NCBI RefSeq assembly: GCF_014243445.1
Contig: NZ_JACLQD010000006.1
Span: forward strand, 62,001-126,000
Length of the DNA: 64,000 bases
Reading direction: 5' to 3'
Source: Paragemmobacter straminiformis
GTDB lineage: Bacteria; Pseudomonadota; Alphaproteobacteria; Rhodobacterales; Rhodobacteraceae
In this document: one piece after another, positions 6,536 to 15,629 of the stretch
Layout: every line of letters starts with the position of its first letter
Numbering within the stretch: position 1 is the first letter of the stretch
Position numbers and translations under genes: made by a program
Notes under the pieces: generated by a model
Database searches by the model: none
Seen by the model: the letters and a program-made list of their open reading frames with translations, nothing else
What the model was told of the DNA's origin: nothing

Positions 6536-8910
6536 TTCGTTTCCTTTTCAGATGCATAGGTCGCAGAGTGAAGATCGCGTATCAAGAAGCGTGGCGCGGC
6601 ATCCGCCGCACAGTCAAAGGTGATCTCCGCCGGATGGTCCGGAAACAGCGTCACCGCATTGGCACTGAACCGCCCGGCCACATCGGCCTCGACAGCGACG
6701 AAAGGCGCAAGGGCAGCAACCGTCAGCCGGATCGTCCAGCGCCCCGCCCCGCCCGAGATTTCGGCCCTCATCCCTGCGGGTTGCAGCTCATAGCTCTTCC
6801 ACGGGCGGGGCGCGAAGACATCGCCCCCCGTGGCCCCGCCTTCCCATGCAAAGGCCAGCACCTCGCCCTCGCGCAGGTCGTCCCGCGCCACGCGCAACAG
6901 GTCAACCCCCCGGTCCAGCGGCACCGTCCCCTCGCCCGCACCCAAGGGGCGCAGCGTCCCGTCCATCGCCGCCGCCCGCGCCACGACGCGCAAGGCCACC
7001 TCGCCCTGCCCGTCATTCACCGCCCGCAGCGTGAAGCCTTCGGCATCGGGCAGGCACACCACCGTCACCGGCGCATAGAAACCGCGCGCCATGTGGTGCA
7101 GCAGTTTCCACCCCCCGCCATAGTCGAGCGAGGCCCAGGAACAGACCGGCCACGTGTCGTTCAGCTGCCAGTACAGCACCCCCTGACAATGCGGCTTCAA
7201 CCCGCGCCACGCCGTCACCGCCGTTTTTATCGCCAGCCCCTGCTGCACCTGGCTCAGATAGACGAAATTCCCGAAATCCACCGGAAAGCGGAAATAGCGG
7301 AACATGGTCTCCGCGATCCGCGCATTCCCGCCCGCGTTCTTCTGGTGGCTCTCCATCACCGGAGCCGCGATGTTGAAATCGCGCGGTTCGGCAAAGCTGC
7401 CTATGGCGCTCAGGCTGGGATAGGACTGGAACCCGAACTCCGAACAGAACCTCGGTCGCACATCTCGGTAGTGGTCGAAATCCCGCCCCTCGTGCCAGAC
7501 GCTCCAGAAATGCATATCGCCCGAACCGTCGTCATGCCACGCATCCCCGAACGACAGCACCCCCGGCGAGGGCGACGACGGCCACCAGTTCGCCGCAGGG
7601 GCCACCGCCATCAGCGCCGTCTCGACCGTGCGGTTCAGCCGGTCATAGCTGACCAGATAGCGGTCCCGGTCCTTGCGCGACTCCTCGAACCAGCCCAAGG
7701 CCCCGATCAACTCGTTGTCGCCGCACCACAGGGCGATGCAGGCATGGTGGTTCAACCGCGCCACCACATCGCGCACCTCGGCATCGACCTCGGCCAGAAA
7801 TCCGGGCGTCGAGGGGTAAAGATGGCAGGCGAACATGAAATCCTGCCAGACCATCAACCCCATCTCGTCGCAAAGGTCATAGAACCAGTCCGGCTCGTAC
7901 CGCCCGCCGCCCCAGATGCGGATCATGTTCATATGCGCGTCCACCGCCGATTGCAGCAGCCCCCGCACGCCCTCGACCGTGATCCGCCCGTGCAGCGCAT
8001 CGGCCGGAATCCAGTTCGCCCCGCGCGCGAACACATCGCGCCCGTTCACGCGAAAGCCGAATGACCGCCCCGCCGCATCGGCCTGCGCCACCAGCGCCAG
8101 ATCGCGCAGGCCGATCCGCCGCACCGCCCGCGCGCCGCCCATCGTCACCACCAGATCGTGCAGGACCTGCTCGCCCGATCCTGCGGGCCACCACAGCACG
8201 GGCCGCTCGATCCGCAGCACCACCCGCCCCACGCCACCAACCGCAGGCGCCGATGCGGTCACCCCGCACAGCGTCGCCGTGACCTCGTCCCCCGTGCCCT
8301 GTACCTCGACCGCGACCTCGGCCACGCCGCCCTCGTGGCGCTGGCTCACGATCACATCGCGCACCCTTGGCCCGACAGGCTCCAGCCGGATCGCCCCCCA
8401 GATGCCAAAGGGCGCCAGCGCGATGTTCCAGTCCCAGCCGAAATCGCATTGCGGCTTGCGGATCATGTTGCCGTTGGGAATGGGGCAATTCGGCTGGTGA
8501 TAGGGCACCGGAAAGGGCAGCGCCGCCTGCCGCGCCGCGCCTTCGGCCACGACCGAGCGGAAGGTCACCGCGATCTCGTTCGCCCCGCGCCGCAAGGCCC
8601 CGGCCAGCGGCACCCGCCACCTGCGGAAGGCATTGGCCGCCGACAGCACCAGAATCCCGTTCAGCCGCACCTCGGCCACGGTATCCAGCCCCTCGATCAC
8701 CAGCTCGCTTTCGGTCCCGTCATGCTCAAAGGCCCGCCGCGCCACCCAGTCGCGCCCGGCGATCCAGCGCAGCCCGTATTCGTTGCGCCCGTAATAGGGG
8801 TCGGGGATCACGCCCGCCGCCTGCAATGCCGTAATCCCGTCCCCCGGCAGCGCACAGGGAACATCGGTCCCCGCGCCATCGCCAAAGCGCCATTCTCCCG
8901 CCAGATCCAT
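6532..8910 (-). CDS. Beta-mannosidase, glycoside hydrolase family 2
   Basis: A 792-residue GH2 enzyme. The N-terminal sugar-binding jelly roll covers about 1-175 with the mannosidase-typical GWDWN near 158-162, then an immunoglobulin-like domain, then the catalytic barrel from about 280. The acid/base is E400 in WCGDNE and the nucleophile E491 in SEFGFQ, both matching beta-mannosidases better than beta-galactosidases. No signal peptide is present, so it acts in the cytoplasm on imported beta-mannosides. Its start overlaps the ABC ATPase stop by one base (TGATG) and its stop overlaps the isomerase start, placing it mid-operon between import and sugar processing. The length is close to the family's usual 800-850 residues. 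Confidence 0.9.
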   Translation of the reverse strand: MDLAGEWRFGDGAGTDVPCALPGDGITALQAAGVIPDPYYGRNEYGLRWIAGRDWVARRAFEHDGTESELVIEGLDTVAEVRLNGILVLSAANAFRRWRVPLAGALRRGANEIAVTFRSVVAEGAARQAALPFPVPYHQPNCPIPNGNMIRKPQCDFGWDWNIALAPFGIWGAIRLEPVGPRVRDVIVSQRHEGGVAEVAVEVQGTGDEVTATLCGVTASAPAVGGVGRVVLRIERPVLWWPAGSGEQVLHDLVVTMGGARAVRRIGLRDLALVAQADAAGRSFGFRVNGRDVFARGANWIPADALHGRITVEGVRGLLQSAVDAHMNMIRIWGGGRYEPDWFYDLCDEMGLMVWQDFMFACHLYPSTPGFLAEVDAEVRDVVARLNHHACIALWCGDNELIGALGWFEESRKDRDRYLVSYDRLNRTVETALMAVAPAANWWPSSPSPGVLSFGDAWHDDGSGDMHFWSVWHEGRDFDHYRDVRPRFCSEFGFQSYPSLSAIGSFAEPRDFNIAAPVMESHQKNAGGNARIAETMFRYFRFPVDFGNFVYLSQVQQGLAIKTAVTAWRGLKPHCQGVLYWQLNDTWPVCSWASLDYGGGWKLLHHMARGFYAPVTVVCLPDAEGFTLRAVNDGQGEVALRVVARAAAMDGTLRPLGAGEGTVPLDRGVDLLRVARDDLREGEVLAFAWEGGATGGDVFAPRPWKSYELQPAGMRAEISGGAGRWTIRLTVAALAPFVAVEADVAGRFSANAVTLFPDHPAEITFDCAADAAPRFLIRDLHSATYASEKETK

Positions 8911-9986
8911 CAGATGCGCTGCTCCGTTGCGGCGTCGAACAGGCTCGCCTTGGTCATATCCACCCGCAAATGCACCGCCGCCCCCCGCGCCATCCGCCGC
9001 TCGACCGGCACGCGGACCGACATCTGCGCCCCGCCCGCCTTGAGCCAGACAAGACTGTCGGCCCCCATCGGCTCGTCCAACTCCACCACCGCCGGAATGG
9101 TGCGCCCTTCCTCGGCCCCGGGCACGATCTCCAGATGCTCGGGTCGCAGGCCCAGCACCACCTCGGGCCGCGCCCCGACCGCGCCGCCCTCGTATCCCTC
9201 AAGCGACAGGCCGATGCCCCCGGCCTCGAACCTGCGCCCGCCATCGACCGTGGCCCCGTGCAGGAAATTCATCGCAGGGCTGCCGATGAAGCCCGCCACG
9301 AACAGGTTCGCGGGCCGGTTGTAAATCACCTGCGGCGCGTCCAGTTGCTGGATGATCCCGCCGCGCATCACCGCGATCCGGTCCGCCAGCGTCAGCGCCT
9401 CGATCTGGTCATGCGTGACGTAGACCATCGTATTGTTCAACCGGCTGTGCAACCGCTTGATCTCCACCCGCAATTCGCTGCGCAACTTGGCGTCAAGGTT
9501 CGACAAGGGCTCGTCGAACAGGAACACATCGACATCCCGCACCAAGGCCCGCCCAATGGCGACCCGCTGCCGCTGCCCGCCCGAAAGCGCACCGGGCTTG
9601 CGGTCCAGAAGCGGGCCGATCTGCAAGATCTCGGCCGCCCGCGCCACGCGCTTGTCGATCTCGGCTTGCGGCATCCTTGCATTCTTCAACCCGAAAGACA
9701 GGTTCCCGCGCACCGTCATCTGCGGGTAAAGCGCATAGGACTGGAACACCATCCCGATCCCGCGCTCGCTCGGCTCGGCCCAGGTCACGTTCTTGCCCTT
9801 GATCCAGATTTCCCCGTCGGTGATGTCCAGCAACCCTGCCAGACAGTTCAGCAAGGTCGACTTCCCGCAGCCTGACGGCCCCAAGAGAACGATGAACTCG
9901 CCCTCGGCCACGTCAAGGTTCAGATCCTTCAGAACCGAGACCGCGCCGAAATTCAGCGTCAACTCTTTTACCGATATCGAATGCAT
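8910..9986 (-). CDS. Carbohydrate ABC transporter ATP-binding protein (MalK/UgpC type)
   Basis: A 358-residue CUT1-type ATPase. Walker A is GPSGCGKST at 36-44, the signature LSGGQ at 134-138 and Walker B DVFLFDEP at 153-160; the C-terminal third (from about 235) is the OB-fold/TOBE regulatory domain of MalK-like proteins. It is the energy-coupling subunit for the two permeases immediately upstream (one base after the second permease stop). Position inside the GH2/GH43 operon indicates uptake of a beta-linked oligosaccharide or glycoside. MalK-type ATPases are sometimes shared by several transporters, so exclusivity is not assured. Confidence 0.93.
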   Translation of the reverse strand: MHSISVKELTLNFGAVSVLKDLNLDVAEGEFIVLLGPSGCGKSTLLNCLAGLLDITDGEIWIKGKNVTWAEPSERGIGMVFQSYALYPQMTVRGNLSFGLKNARMPQAEIDKRVARAAEILQIGPLLDRKPGALSGGQRQRVAIGRALVRDVDVFLFDEPLSNLDAKLRSELRVEIKRLHSRLNNTMVYVTHDQIEALTLADRIAVMRGGIIQQLDAPQVIYNRPANLFVAGFIGSPAMNFLHGATVDGGRRFEAGGIGLSLEGYEGGAVGARPEVVLGLRPEHLEIVPGAEEGRTIPAVVELDEPMGADSLVWLKAGGAQMSVRVPVERRMARGAAVHLRVDMTKASLFDAATEQRI

Positions 9987-9987
9987 G

Positions 9988-10905
9988 TCAGCCTTTCACC
10001 GCGCCCGCCGCGATCCCGCGCACGAACAGCTTTCCCGAGATGAAATAGATGGTCAGCGGAACCAGCCCCGTCAGCAGCGTCGCCGCCATGTTGACGTTGT
10101 ATTCCTTGACCCCCTGAACCGAGTTGACGATGTTGTTCAGCTGCACCGTCATCGGATAGATGTCGGGCTTGGTGAACACGACCCCGAACAGGAAATCGTT
10201 CCAGATTCCCGTCACCTGCAAGATCACGGCGACGACGAAGATCGGCATGCTCATCGGCAGCATGATGCGGAAATAAATCGCCCAGAACCCCGCCCCGTCG
10301 ACCCGTGCGGCCTTGAACAGCTCCTCCGGCAGCGACGAGAAATAGTTGCGGAACAGCAGCGTCAGAATGGGCATGCCAAAGATCGTATGCACCAGCACCA
10401 GCCCCGACAGCGTGCCGTATATCCCCATTTCCCGCAGCAGGATCACGATGGGGTAAAGCATCACCTGATAGGGAATGAAGCTGCCGAAGATCAGGATGGT
10501 AAAGAACACATCCGCCCCCTTGAACCGCCAATTCACCAGCGCATAGCCGTTCACGCTCGCCACAGCGATCGACAGGATCACACTCGGCACCAGAATCCGC
10601 ACCGAATTCCAGAAGCCGCGGCTCAACCCGTCGCAGTTCAACCCCGTGCAGGCCTCGGACCAGGCCTTGACCCAAGGCTCGAAGGTGATCTCGACCGGAG
10701 GGGCAAAGATATTGCCCACACGGATCTCCGGCATCCCCTTGAGCGAGGTCATCACCATCACCCAAAGCGGCAGAATGTAGTAAATGCAAACGATGAAGAG
10801 CGTGCCGTAAAGCATTATGTTTCCGCGCGAAAACCGCTTCTTCGGTTTTGCTCCACGCGGCCCGCCCGCCCCGGCCGCGCGCTTTGATGTATCTGCGTCA
10901 GCCAC
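9988..10905 (-). CDS. Carbohydrate ABC transporter permease, MalG type
   Basis: A 305-residue inner-membrane permease with about six membrane segments. An N-terminal Lys/Arg-rich cytoplasmic stretch (1-29) precedes the first segment (LYGTLFIVCIYYILPLWV). The EAA loop that docks the ATPase is the EELFKAARVDGAGFWAIYF region near residue 195. The start is GTG at 10905, overlapping the upstream permease gene by eight bases, a sign of translational coupling. It pairs with that permease to form the membrane channel. Confidence 0.9.
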   Translation of the reverse strand: MADADTSKRAAGAGGPRGAKPKKRFSRGNIMLYGTLFIVCIYYILPLWVMVMTSLKGMPEIRVGNIFAPPVEITFEPWVKAWSEACTGLNCDGLSRGFWNSVRILVPSVILSIAVASVNGYALVNWRFKGADVFFTILIFGSFIPYQVMLYPIVILLREMGIYGTLSGLVLVHTIFGMPILTLLFRNYFSSLPEELFKAARVDGAGFWAIYFRIMLPMSMPIFVVAVILQVTGIWNDFLFGVVFTKPDIYPMTVQLNNIVNSVQGVKEYNVNMAATLLTGLVPLTIYFISGKLFVRGIAAGAVKG

Positions 10906-11791
10906 GCTTGCGCCCCCCGAATTCCAGATAGGCCCAAGGGATCAGCACGATCAGCACCGACACCAGCATCATCGACGACGCCGCAAACCCCTGTCCAAGG
11001 TTCTGCGCCTGGAACATGTAGTCATAGACATACATCGCCGGCACCTGGCTCGCATTCCCCGGCCCGCCGCTCGTCTGCGCCACGACCAGATCATAAAGCT
11101 TCACGATCCCCGAGGCGACGATCACCAGCGTGGTGATGAACACAGGCCGCATCATCGGCACGATCACGAACAGATAGGTTTTCCAGCGCGGTATCCCGTC
11201 GACGCGGCAGGCTTTCCAGATGTCCTCGTCGATCCCGCGCAATCCGGCCAGCATGATGCACATCACAAAGCCCGTGCCCTGCCACAGCCCCGCGACCAGC
11301 AACCCGTAAAGCACGATCTTCGGATCGTGCAGCAGGTCCAGCTCGAAGCTTTCCCAGCCCATCGCCTTGATGACCGAAGGCACGCCGAACTCGGGGTTCA
11401 GCAGCCATTGCCAGACCAGCCCCGTCACGATGAACGACAGCGCAAAGGGGTAAAGCATGATGGTGCGGAACGTATCCTCGAAGCGGATCTTCTGGTCCAG
11501 CAGCACCGCCAGCATAAAGCCGATGCTTATGGTCAGCACCAGCGACAGGACGCCATAGATCAGCAGGTTCTCGATGGCGACAAGCCAGCGGCTCGCGCCC
11601 CAAAGCCGCTCGTACTGGTCCAGCCCCACCCATTTCAGCTTGGGCAGCAGCTTCGAACTGGTGAAGGAATAGACCACCGTCCAGACCGTGCCACCGGCAA
11701 AGACGACAAGCGCCGTCAGCACCATCGGCACCGCCGCCAGCTTTGCGGTCAGATTGCGGAACAAAGGGTTCCGTCGCGCCCCGTCAGCCAT
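10898..11791 (-). CDS. Carbohydrate ABC transporter permease, MalF type
   Basis: A 297-residue inner-membrane permease with six predicted segments, the first at about 18-40 (AAVPMVLTALVVFAGG). The coupling EAA loop reads IDEDIWKACRVDGIPRWKTY near residue 190. It is the partner of the MalG-type permease downstream and lies 85 bp behind the binding-protein gene, with a strong hairpin in between. That layout usually gives more binding protein than permease. The ATG start at 11791 is clear. Confidence 0.9.
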   Translation of the reverse strand: MADGARRNPLFRNLTAKLAAVPMVLTALVVFAGGTVWTVVYSFTSSKLLPKLKWVGLDQYERLWGASRWLVAIENLLIYGVLSLVLTISIGFMLAVLLDQKIRFEDTFRTIMLYPFALSFIVTGLVWQWLLNPEFGVPSVIKAMGWESFELDLLHDPKIVLYGLLVAGLWQGTGFVMCIMLAGLRGIDEDIWKACRVDGIPRWKTYLFVIVPMMRPVFITTLVIVASGIVKLYDLVVAQTSGGPGNASQVPAMYVYDYMFQAQNLGQGFAASSMMLVSVLIVLIPWAYLEFGGRKRG

Positions 11792-11830
11792 GCGCGGCTA
11801 GCCTCCGAATTCTTCTGCATCAGGTGGATC

Positions 11831-11858
11831 GGGGCCGCCCGACGGTGCGGACGGCCCC
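11831..11858 (-). terminator. Intra-operon hairpin between binding protein and permease
   Basis: A GC-rich inverted repeat (GGGGCCG...CGGCCCC with CCG/CGG continuing the stem) directly follows the binding-protein gene. No T-run follows. It is likely a partial terminator or 3' stabiliser that lets the binding protein be made in excess, as known for other ABC sugar operons (inference). Confidence 0.55.
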
Positions 11859-11876
11859 CAAAGCCTCGGCGCGCCC

Positions 11877-13106
11877 TTACAGGCCCGATTTCAGGATCTC
11901 GACCCACTTGGCCTGCGCATCCTCGGCAGGCATGTCGCTGCTCCAGAACTCGACCATCAGGTCCTCGATCTGCTTTTGCACATCCGCGCTCCAGACCATG
12001 TCGCCCGACGGCACGATGTTGCCCGAGGCAAGGATTTCCAGCCCCTTCTTCATGCAGTCATTGGCCGTCGCCAGATCGACATCGCCACGGATCGGCAGCG
12101 AGCCTTTCTTCAGGTTGAACGCAACCTGCGTTTCCGGCGCGACCAGCAGGGCGGCCAGACGCTTCTGCGCGGCCTCTTTCTCGGGATCATCCAGCTTGGG
12201 GAAATAGAAGGCATCGCCCCCCGTCGACAGATAGGCATTCAGCCCCAGCCCCGGCAGACAGGTGTAATCCTTGCCCGCAACCTCGCCCGCAACGGCGAAT
12301 TCGCCCTGCGCCCAGTCGCCCATGATCTGCGCCGCGGCCTGATCGGTGATGACAAGGTTGGTGGCCTGGTTCCAGTCCTGCACATTCGACTTCGCGGCCA
12401 GTTTGCGCGCGTCGGCAGCGGCCTTGAACACGGCGGCATATTCAGGTCCGGCCGCCACATCCATATCCTTGTCGACGTTCACCTTCTTCCAGACATCAAG
12501 CCCCGCCACCGCGACCGAGATCGCCCCGAAGGCAAGGTTCGACTGCCAGGGCTGTCCGCCCAGCGCCAGCGGAATCTTGCCCGCCGCTTCCACCTGCGGG
12601 GCCGAGGCGACGAACTCGTTCCAGTTCTGCGGCACCGGAATGCCCAGATCCTCGTAGACCTTGTTGGAAATCCACAGCCACTCGGGCGAGTGGATGTTCA
12701 CCGGCGCGCAATAGATCTTGCCGTCGATGGTGCAGGCATCAAGCAGGCTCGGCGGATTGACGATCGACTTCCAGTTGTTCGCCTCGGCCACGTCGGTGAT
12801 GTCGAGCATCAGCCCCGCCTCGACCAGTTCCATCGCCTGCTGGCCGTGGTTGAACTGCGTCGCCCCCATCGGGTCACCGCCGGTGATCCGGCTGATCATG
12901 ATCGGGCGCGCCGTGCCGCCCGAACCGGCGATGGCGCCGTCGACCCAATGGTCGCCCGAGGCGTCGAACGCCTTGGCCAATTCGGCCACCGCAGCGGCTT
13001 CCCCGCCCGAGGTCCACCAATGCGTCACCTCAAGATCGACGGCATTCGCGGCAAGCGGAACCGCCACGGCCGAACACAGCAAGGCAGCCAGAGTTTTGGT
13101 CTTCAT
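11877..13106 (-). CDS. Carbohydrate ABC transporter substrate-binding protein
   Basis: A 409-residue extracellular solute-binding protein of family 1. Residues 1-22 are a signal peptide (MKTKTLAALLCSAVAVPLAANA); the mature protein begins VDLEVTHWWTSGGEAAA, typical of CUT1 binding proteins. The start at 13106 is fixed by GGGAGGA nine bases upstream and by the signal peptide; the frame extends further upstream through the operator region but that part is non-coding. It is the first gene of the minus-strand glycoside operon, under the promoter with two LacI-type operators. It delivers a sugar oligomer to the permeases; the ligand is unproven. Confidence 0.92.
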   Translation of the reverse strand: MKTKTLAALLCSAVAVPLAANAVDLEVTHWWTSGGEAAAVAELAKAFDASGDHWVDGAIAGSGGTARPIMISRITGGDPMGATQFNHGQQAMELVEAGLMLDITDVAEANNWKSIVNPPSLLDACTIDGKIYCAPVNIHSPEWLWISNKVYEDLGIPVPQNWNEFVASAPQVEAAGKIPLALGGQPWQSNLAFGAISVAVAGLDVWKKVNVDKDMDVAAGPEYAAVFKAAADARKLAAKSNVQDWNQATNLVITDQAAAQIMGDWAQGEFAVAGEVAGKDYTCLPGLGLNAYLSTGGDAFYFPKLDDPEKEAAQKRLAALLVAPETQVAFNLKKGSLPIRGDVDLATANDCMKKGLEILASGNIVPSGDMVWSADVQKQIEDLMVEFWSSDMPAEDAQAKWVEILKSGL

Positions 13107-13123
13107 AAGGTATCCTCCCGTTT

Positions 13124-13171
13124 CTATATCGTTATAGTAAAAGCCTATATCGTTATAGTTTTCCCGATCAA
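13124..13171 (-). promoter_or_regulatory. Transporter promoter with two LacI-type operators
   Basis: Two copies of CTATATCGTTATAG lie at 13124-13137 and 13145-13158, 21 bp (two helical turns) apart. Each is a palindrome with one mismatched pair and a central CG, the form typical of LacI-family operators. On the minus strand a plausible promoter is TTGATC (13166-13171), 16-bp spacer, TATAGG (13144-13149); one operator overlaps the -10 and the other covers the start of transcription. The divergent LacI gene at 13454 is the obvious regulator. The remainder of the 347-bp gap (13172-13453) shows no other feature I can support. Confidence 0.72.
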
Positions 13172-13453
13172 GCCATCTTTTCACTTGTCGCCCCCCTTCG
13201 GCAGGCGTCAAATAGGCCCCTCACTCCAAGCGATCCGGCCCCCCTGAATCATGCCCGCAGCCCCCTTCGCCCCGTGCCACATCGCCACCCAACGCCTTGC
13301 GGAAACACCGTTTTCCGGCACTGTCGTTTTGGGTCCGGCGCAGGGCGAATCGCGCGGTGGCGGGCCTCGGCTGCGTCGGGACGGCCCTTGCCCGCTCCCG
13401 CCTCGCCGCACCCGCACGGCCCCCGCCGCATCGCGGCAGAAAGGACAGCGCGC

Positions 13454-14506
13454 ATGACAGATTCGCCGCCCGAGTCCTCGCTTGCCGACGCGCGTCCCAC
13501 GCTCAAGACCATCGCCGCCGAAACCGGGCTTGCCATCGCCACCGTCTCGCGCGCGCTCAAGGATGCCCCCGACATCGGCGAGGAGACCAAGCGCCGCGTG
13601 CGCGAGGCGGCCGCCCGCCTCGGCTATCGCCCCAACCGCGCGGGCGTGCGCCTGCGCACGGGCAAGACCAATGTCATCGCCCTCGTCCTCTCGACCGAGG
13701 CCGATGTGATGAACCACACCTCGCAGCTGCTCTATTCCATCGCCCGCGCGCTGAAAGGCACCAACTACCACCTCGTCGTGATGCCCTTCTTCCCCGACGA
13801 GGACCCGATGACCCCGATCCGCTACCTTGTCGAGACCGGCTCGGCCGATGGCATCATCATGAACCAGACGCGCCCCGACGATCCGCGCGTGCGCTACATG
13901 CATGACCACGGTTTCCCCTTCGCCACGCATGGCCGCACCGACATGGGCCTGTCGCACCCCTATTTCGACTATGACAACGAAGCCTTCGCCCGCGTCGCCG
14001 TCCGCGCCCTGCACGCGCGCGGCCGCAAGCGTCTGATGATCGTCGCCCCGCCGCGCAGCCACAGCTATGCCCATCACATGCTGACCGGCTTCGCCGATGA
14101 ATCCGCCCGCCTCGACCTGTCCTTCGAGGTCGCCGAAGGCATCACCTCCGACAGCCCCGGCACGCAGATCGACGACGCCATCGCCCGCCGCTTCGCCGCC
14201 GCCAACCCTCCCGACGGACTCGTCCTCGGCTCCACCACCGCCACGATGGCCTCGGTCGCGGGGGCCGAACGCACCGGCGCCGTTCTCGGCCGCGATTTCG
14301 ACGCGGTGGGCAAAGAGGCGATCCCCTTCCTCAAACGCTTCCGCAGCGCCCTGATCGTCCTGCCCGAAGATGTCGGACGCGCCGGAGAGTTCCTCGCCCG
14401 CGCCGTCATCGCCGCTATCGAACGCAAGGCCCCCGAAGACTCGCAATTCCTCGACAGCCCCGACGAAGCCCCTCCGGCCCCACCAACCAAGCGAGAGACG
14501 ACATGA
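13454..14506 (+). CDS. LacI-family transcriptional regulator
   Basis: A 350-residue repressor. The helix-turn-helix is LKTIAAETGLAIATVSRALK (residues about 17-36), followed by the hinge-helix region GYRPNRAGVRLRTGKTNVIAL and a periplasmic-binding-protein-like sugar-sensing domain to about residue 335. The start at 13454 has AAGGA upstream; an upstream extension of the frame lacks the family's features. It is divergent to the glycoside transporter operon and leads an operon with an isomerase and a dehydrogenase (four-base ATGA overlap). It probably represses both directions until a sugar effector binds. Confidence 0.92.
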   Translation: MTDSPPESSLADARPTLKTIAAETGLAIATVSRALKDAPDIGEETKRRVREAAARLGYRPNRAGVRLRTGKTNVIALVLSTEADVMNHTSQLLYSIARALKGTNYHLVVMPFFPDEDPMTPIRYLVETGSADGIIMNQTRPDDPRVRYMHDHGFPFATHGRTDMGLSHPYFDYDNEAFARVAVRALHARGRKRLMIVAPPRSHSYAHHMLTGFADESARLDLSFEVAEGITSDSPGTQIDDAIARRFAAANPPDGLVLGSTTATMASVAGAERTGAVLGRDFDAVGKEAIPFLKRFRSALIVLPEDVGRAGEFLARAVIAAIERKAPEDSQFLDSPDEAPPAPPTKRETT

Positions 14507-15558
14507 AAACCATCAAAGGTCCCGCGCTGTTTCTGGCGCAATTCGCAGGCGATGCCGCCCCCTTCAATTCCTGGGGGGCCATCACGAAATGGGCCGCCGA
14601 CTGCGGCTATGTCGGCGTGCAGGTCCCCTCGTGGGATGCCCGCCTGTTCGATCTGGACAAGGCGGCAACCTCCAAAACCTATTGCGACGACTTCAAGGGC
14701 GAGGCAGCCGCCAACGGCATCGCCGTGACCGAGCTGTCCACCCACCTGCAAGGCCAGCTCGTCGCCGTCCACCCCGCCTATGACACGGCCTTTGACGGCT
14801 TTGCCGCGCCATCCGTGCGCGGTAACCCCAAGGCACGCGCCGAATGGGCCGCCGATCAGGTGAAAAAGGCGCTCACCGCATCAAGAAACCTCGGCCTTGG
14901 CGCCCATGCCACCTTTTCGGGCGCGCTGGCTTGGCCCTACCTCTACCCTTGGCCGCAGCGCCCCGCCGGACTGGTGGAAGAGGCTTTCGACGAACTCGCC
15001 CGCCGCTGGACCCCGCTTCTGAACCACGCCGAAGACTGCGGCGTCGATGTCTGCTACGAAATCCATCCCGGCGAAGACCTGCATGACGGCATCAGCTTCG
15101 AGATGTTCCTTGACCGCGTTCGGGGCCACAAACGCGCCAACATGCTTTATGACCCCAGCCATTACGTACTGCAACACCTTGATTATCTGGAACATATCGA
15201 CATCTACCACGACCGCATCCGCATGTTCCACGTCAAGGACGCCGAGCTGAACCCCACGGGCCGCCAAGGCGTCTATGGCGGCTTCCAGTCATGGGTGAAC
15301 CGCGCGGGCCGCTTCCGCAGCCCCGGCGACGGACAGGTCGATTTCGTCGGCATCTTCTCGCGCCTTACCCAATACGGCTTTGACGGATGGGCCGTGGTGG
15401 AATGGGAATGCTGCCTGAAACACCCCGAGGACGGCGCGCGCGAAGGGGCCGAATTCGTAAGGAACCACATCATCCGCGTGACCGAAAAAGCCTTTGACGA
15501 TTTCGCAGGCGCCGGCACCGACCGCGCCGCGAACCGCCGGATGCTGGGTCTGGACTGA
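14503..15558 (+). CDS. Sugar phosphate isomerase/epimerase-type TIM barrel (second)
   Basis: A 351-residue xylose-isomerase-like TIM-barrel protein, longer than the 248-residue one in the divergent operon. Metal-site stretches are CYEIHPGED near residue 185, YDPSHY near 215, HVKDAE near 243 and the C-terminal VVEWECC. Its start overlaps the LacI stop by four bases. A Gfo/Idh dehydrogenase follows 71 bases after its stop with a 3'-end element in between. Isomerase, epimerase or keto-sugar lyase activity are all possible for this family. Confidence 0.85.
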   Translation: MKTIKGPALFLAQFAGDAAPFNSWGAITKWAADCGYVGVQVPSWDARLFDLDKAATSKTYCDDFKGEAAANGIAVTELSTHLQGQLVAVHPAYDTAFDGFAAPSVRGNPKARAEWAADQVKKALTASRNLGLGAHATFSGALAWPYLYPWPQRPAGLVEEAFDELARRWTPLLNHAEDCGVDVCYEIHPGEDLHDGISFEMFLDRVRGHKRANMLYDPSHYVLQHLDYLEHIDIYHDRIRMFHVKDAELNPTGRQGVYGGFQSWVNRAGRFRSPGDGQVDFVGIFSRLTQYGFDGWAVVEWECCLKHPEDGAREGAEFVRNHIIRVTEKAFDDFAGAGTDRAANRRMLGLD

Positions 15559-15567
15559 TCGGGCAAG

Positions 15568-15620
15568 GCGGGGGCCAGCCCCCGCACCCCCGGAGTATTT
15601 TTCGCAAAGATGAACGAGGG
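15568..15620 (+). repeat. 3'-end element, copy 2
   Basis: Ten bases after the isomerase stop: hairpin GCGGGGGC-CA-GCCCCCGC (15568-15585), then ACCCCCGGAGTATTTTT and CGCAAAGATGAACG. The motif ends only ten bases before the start of the next gene in the same operon, so it may reduce rather than end transcription. Confidence 0.7.
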
Positions 15621-15629
15621 AAGACAGAA

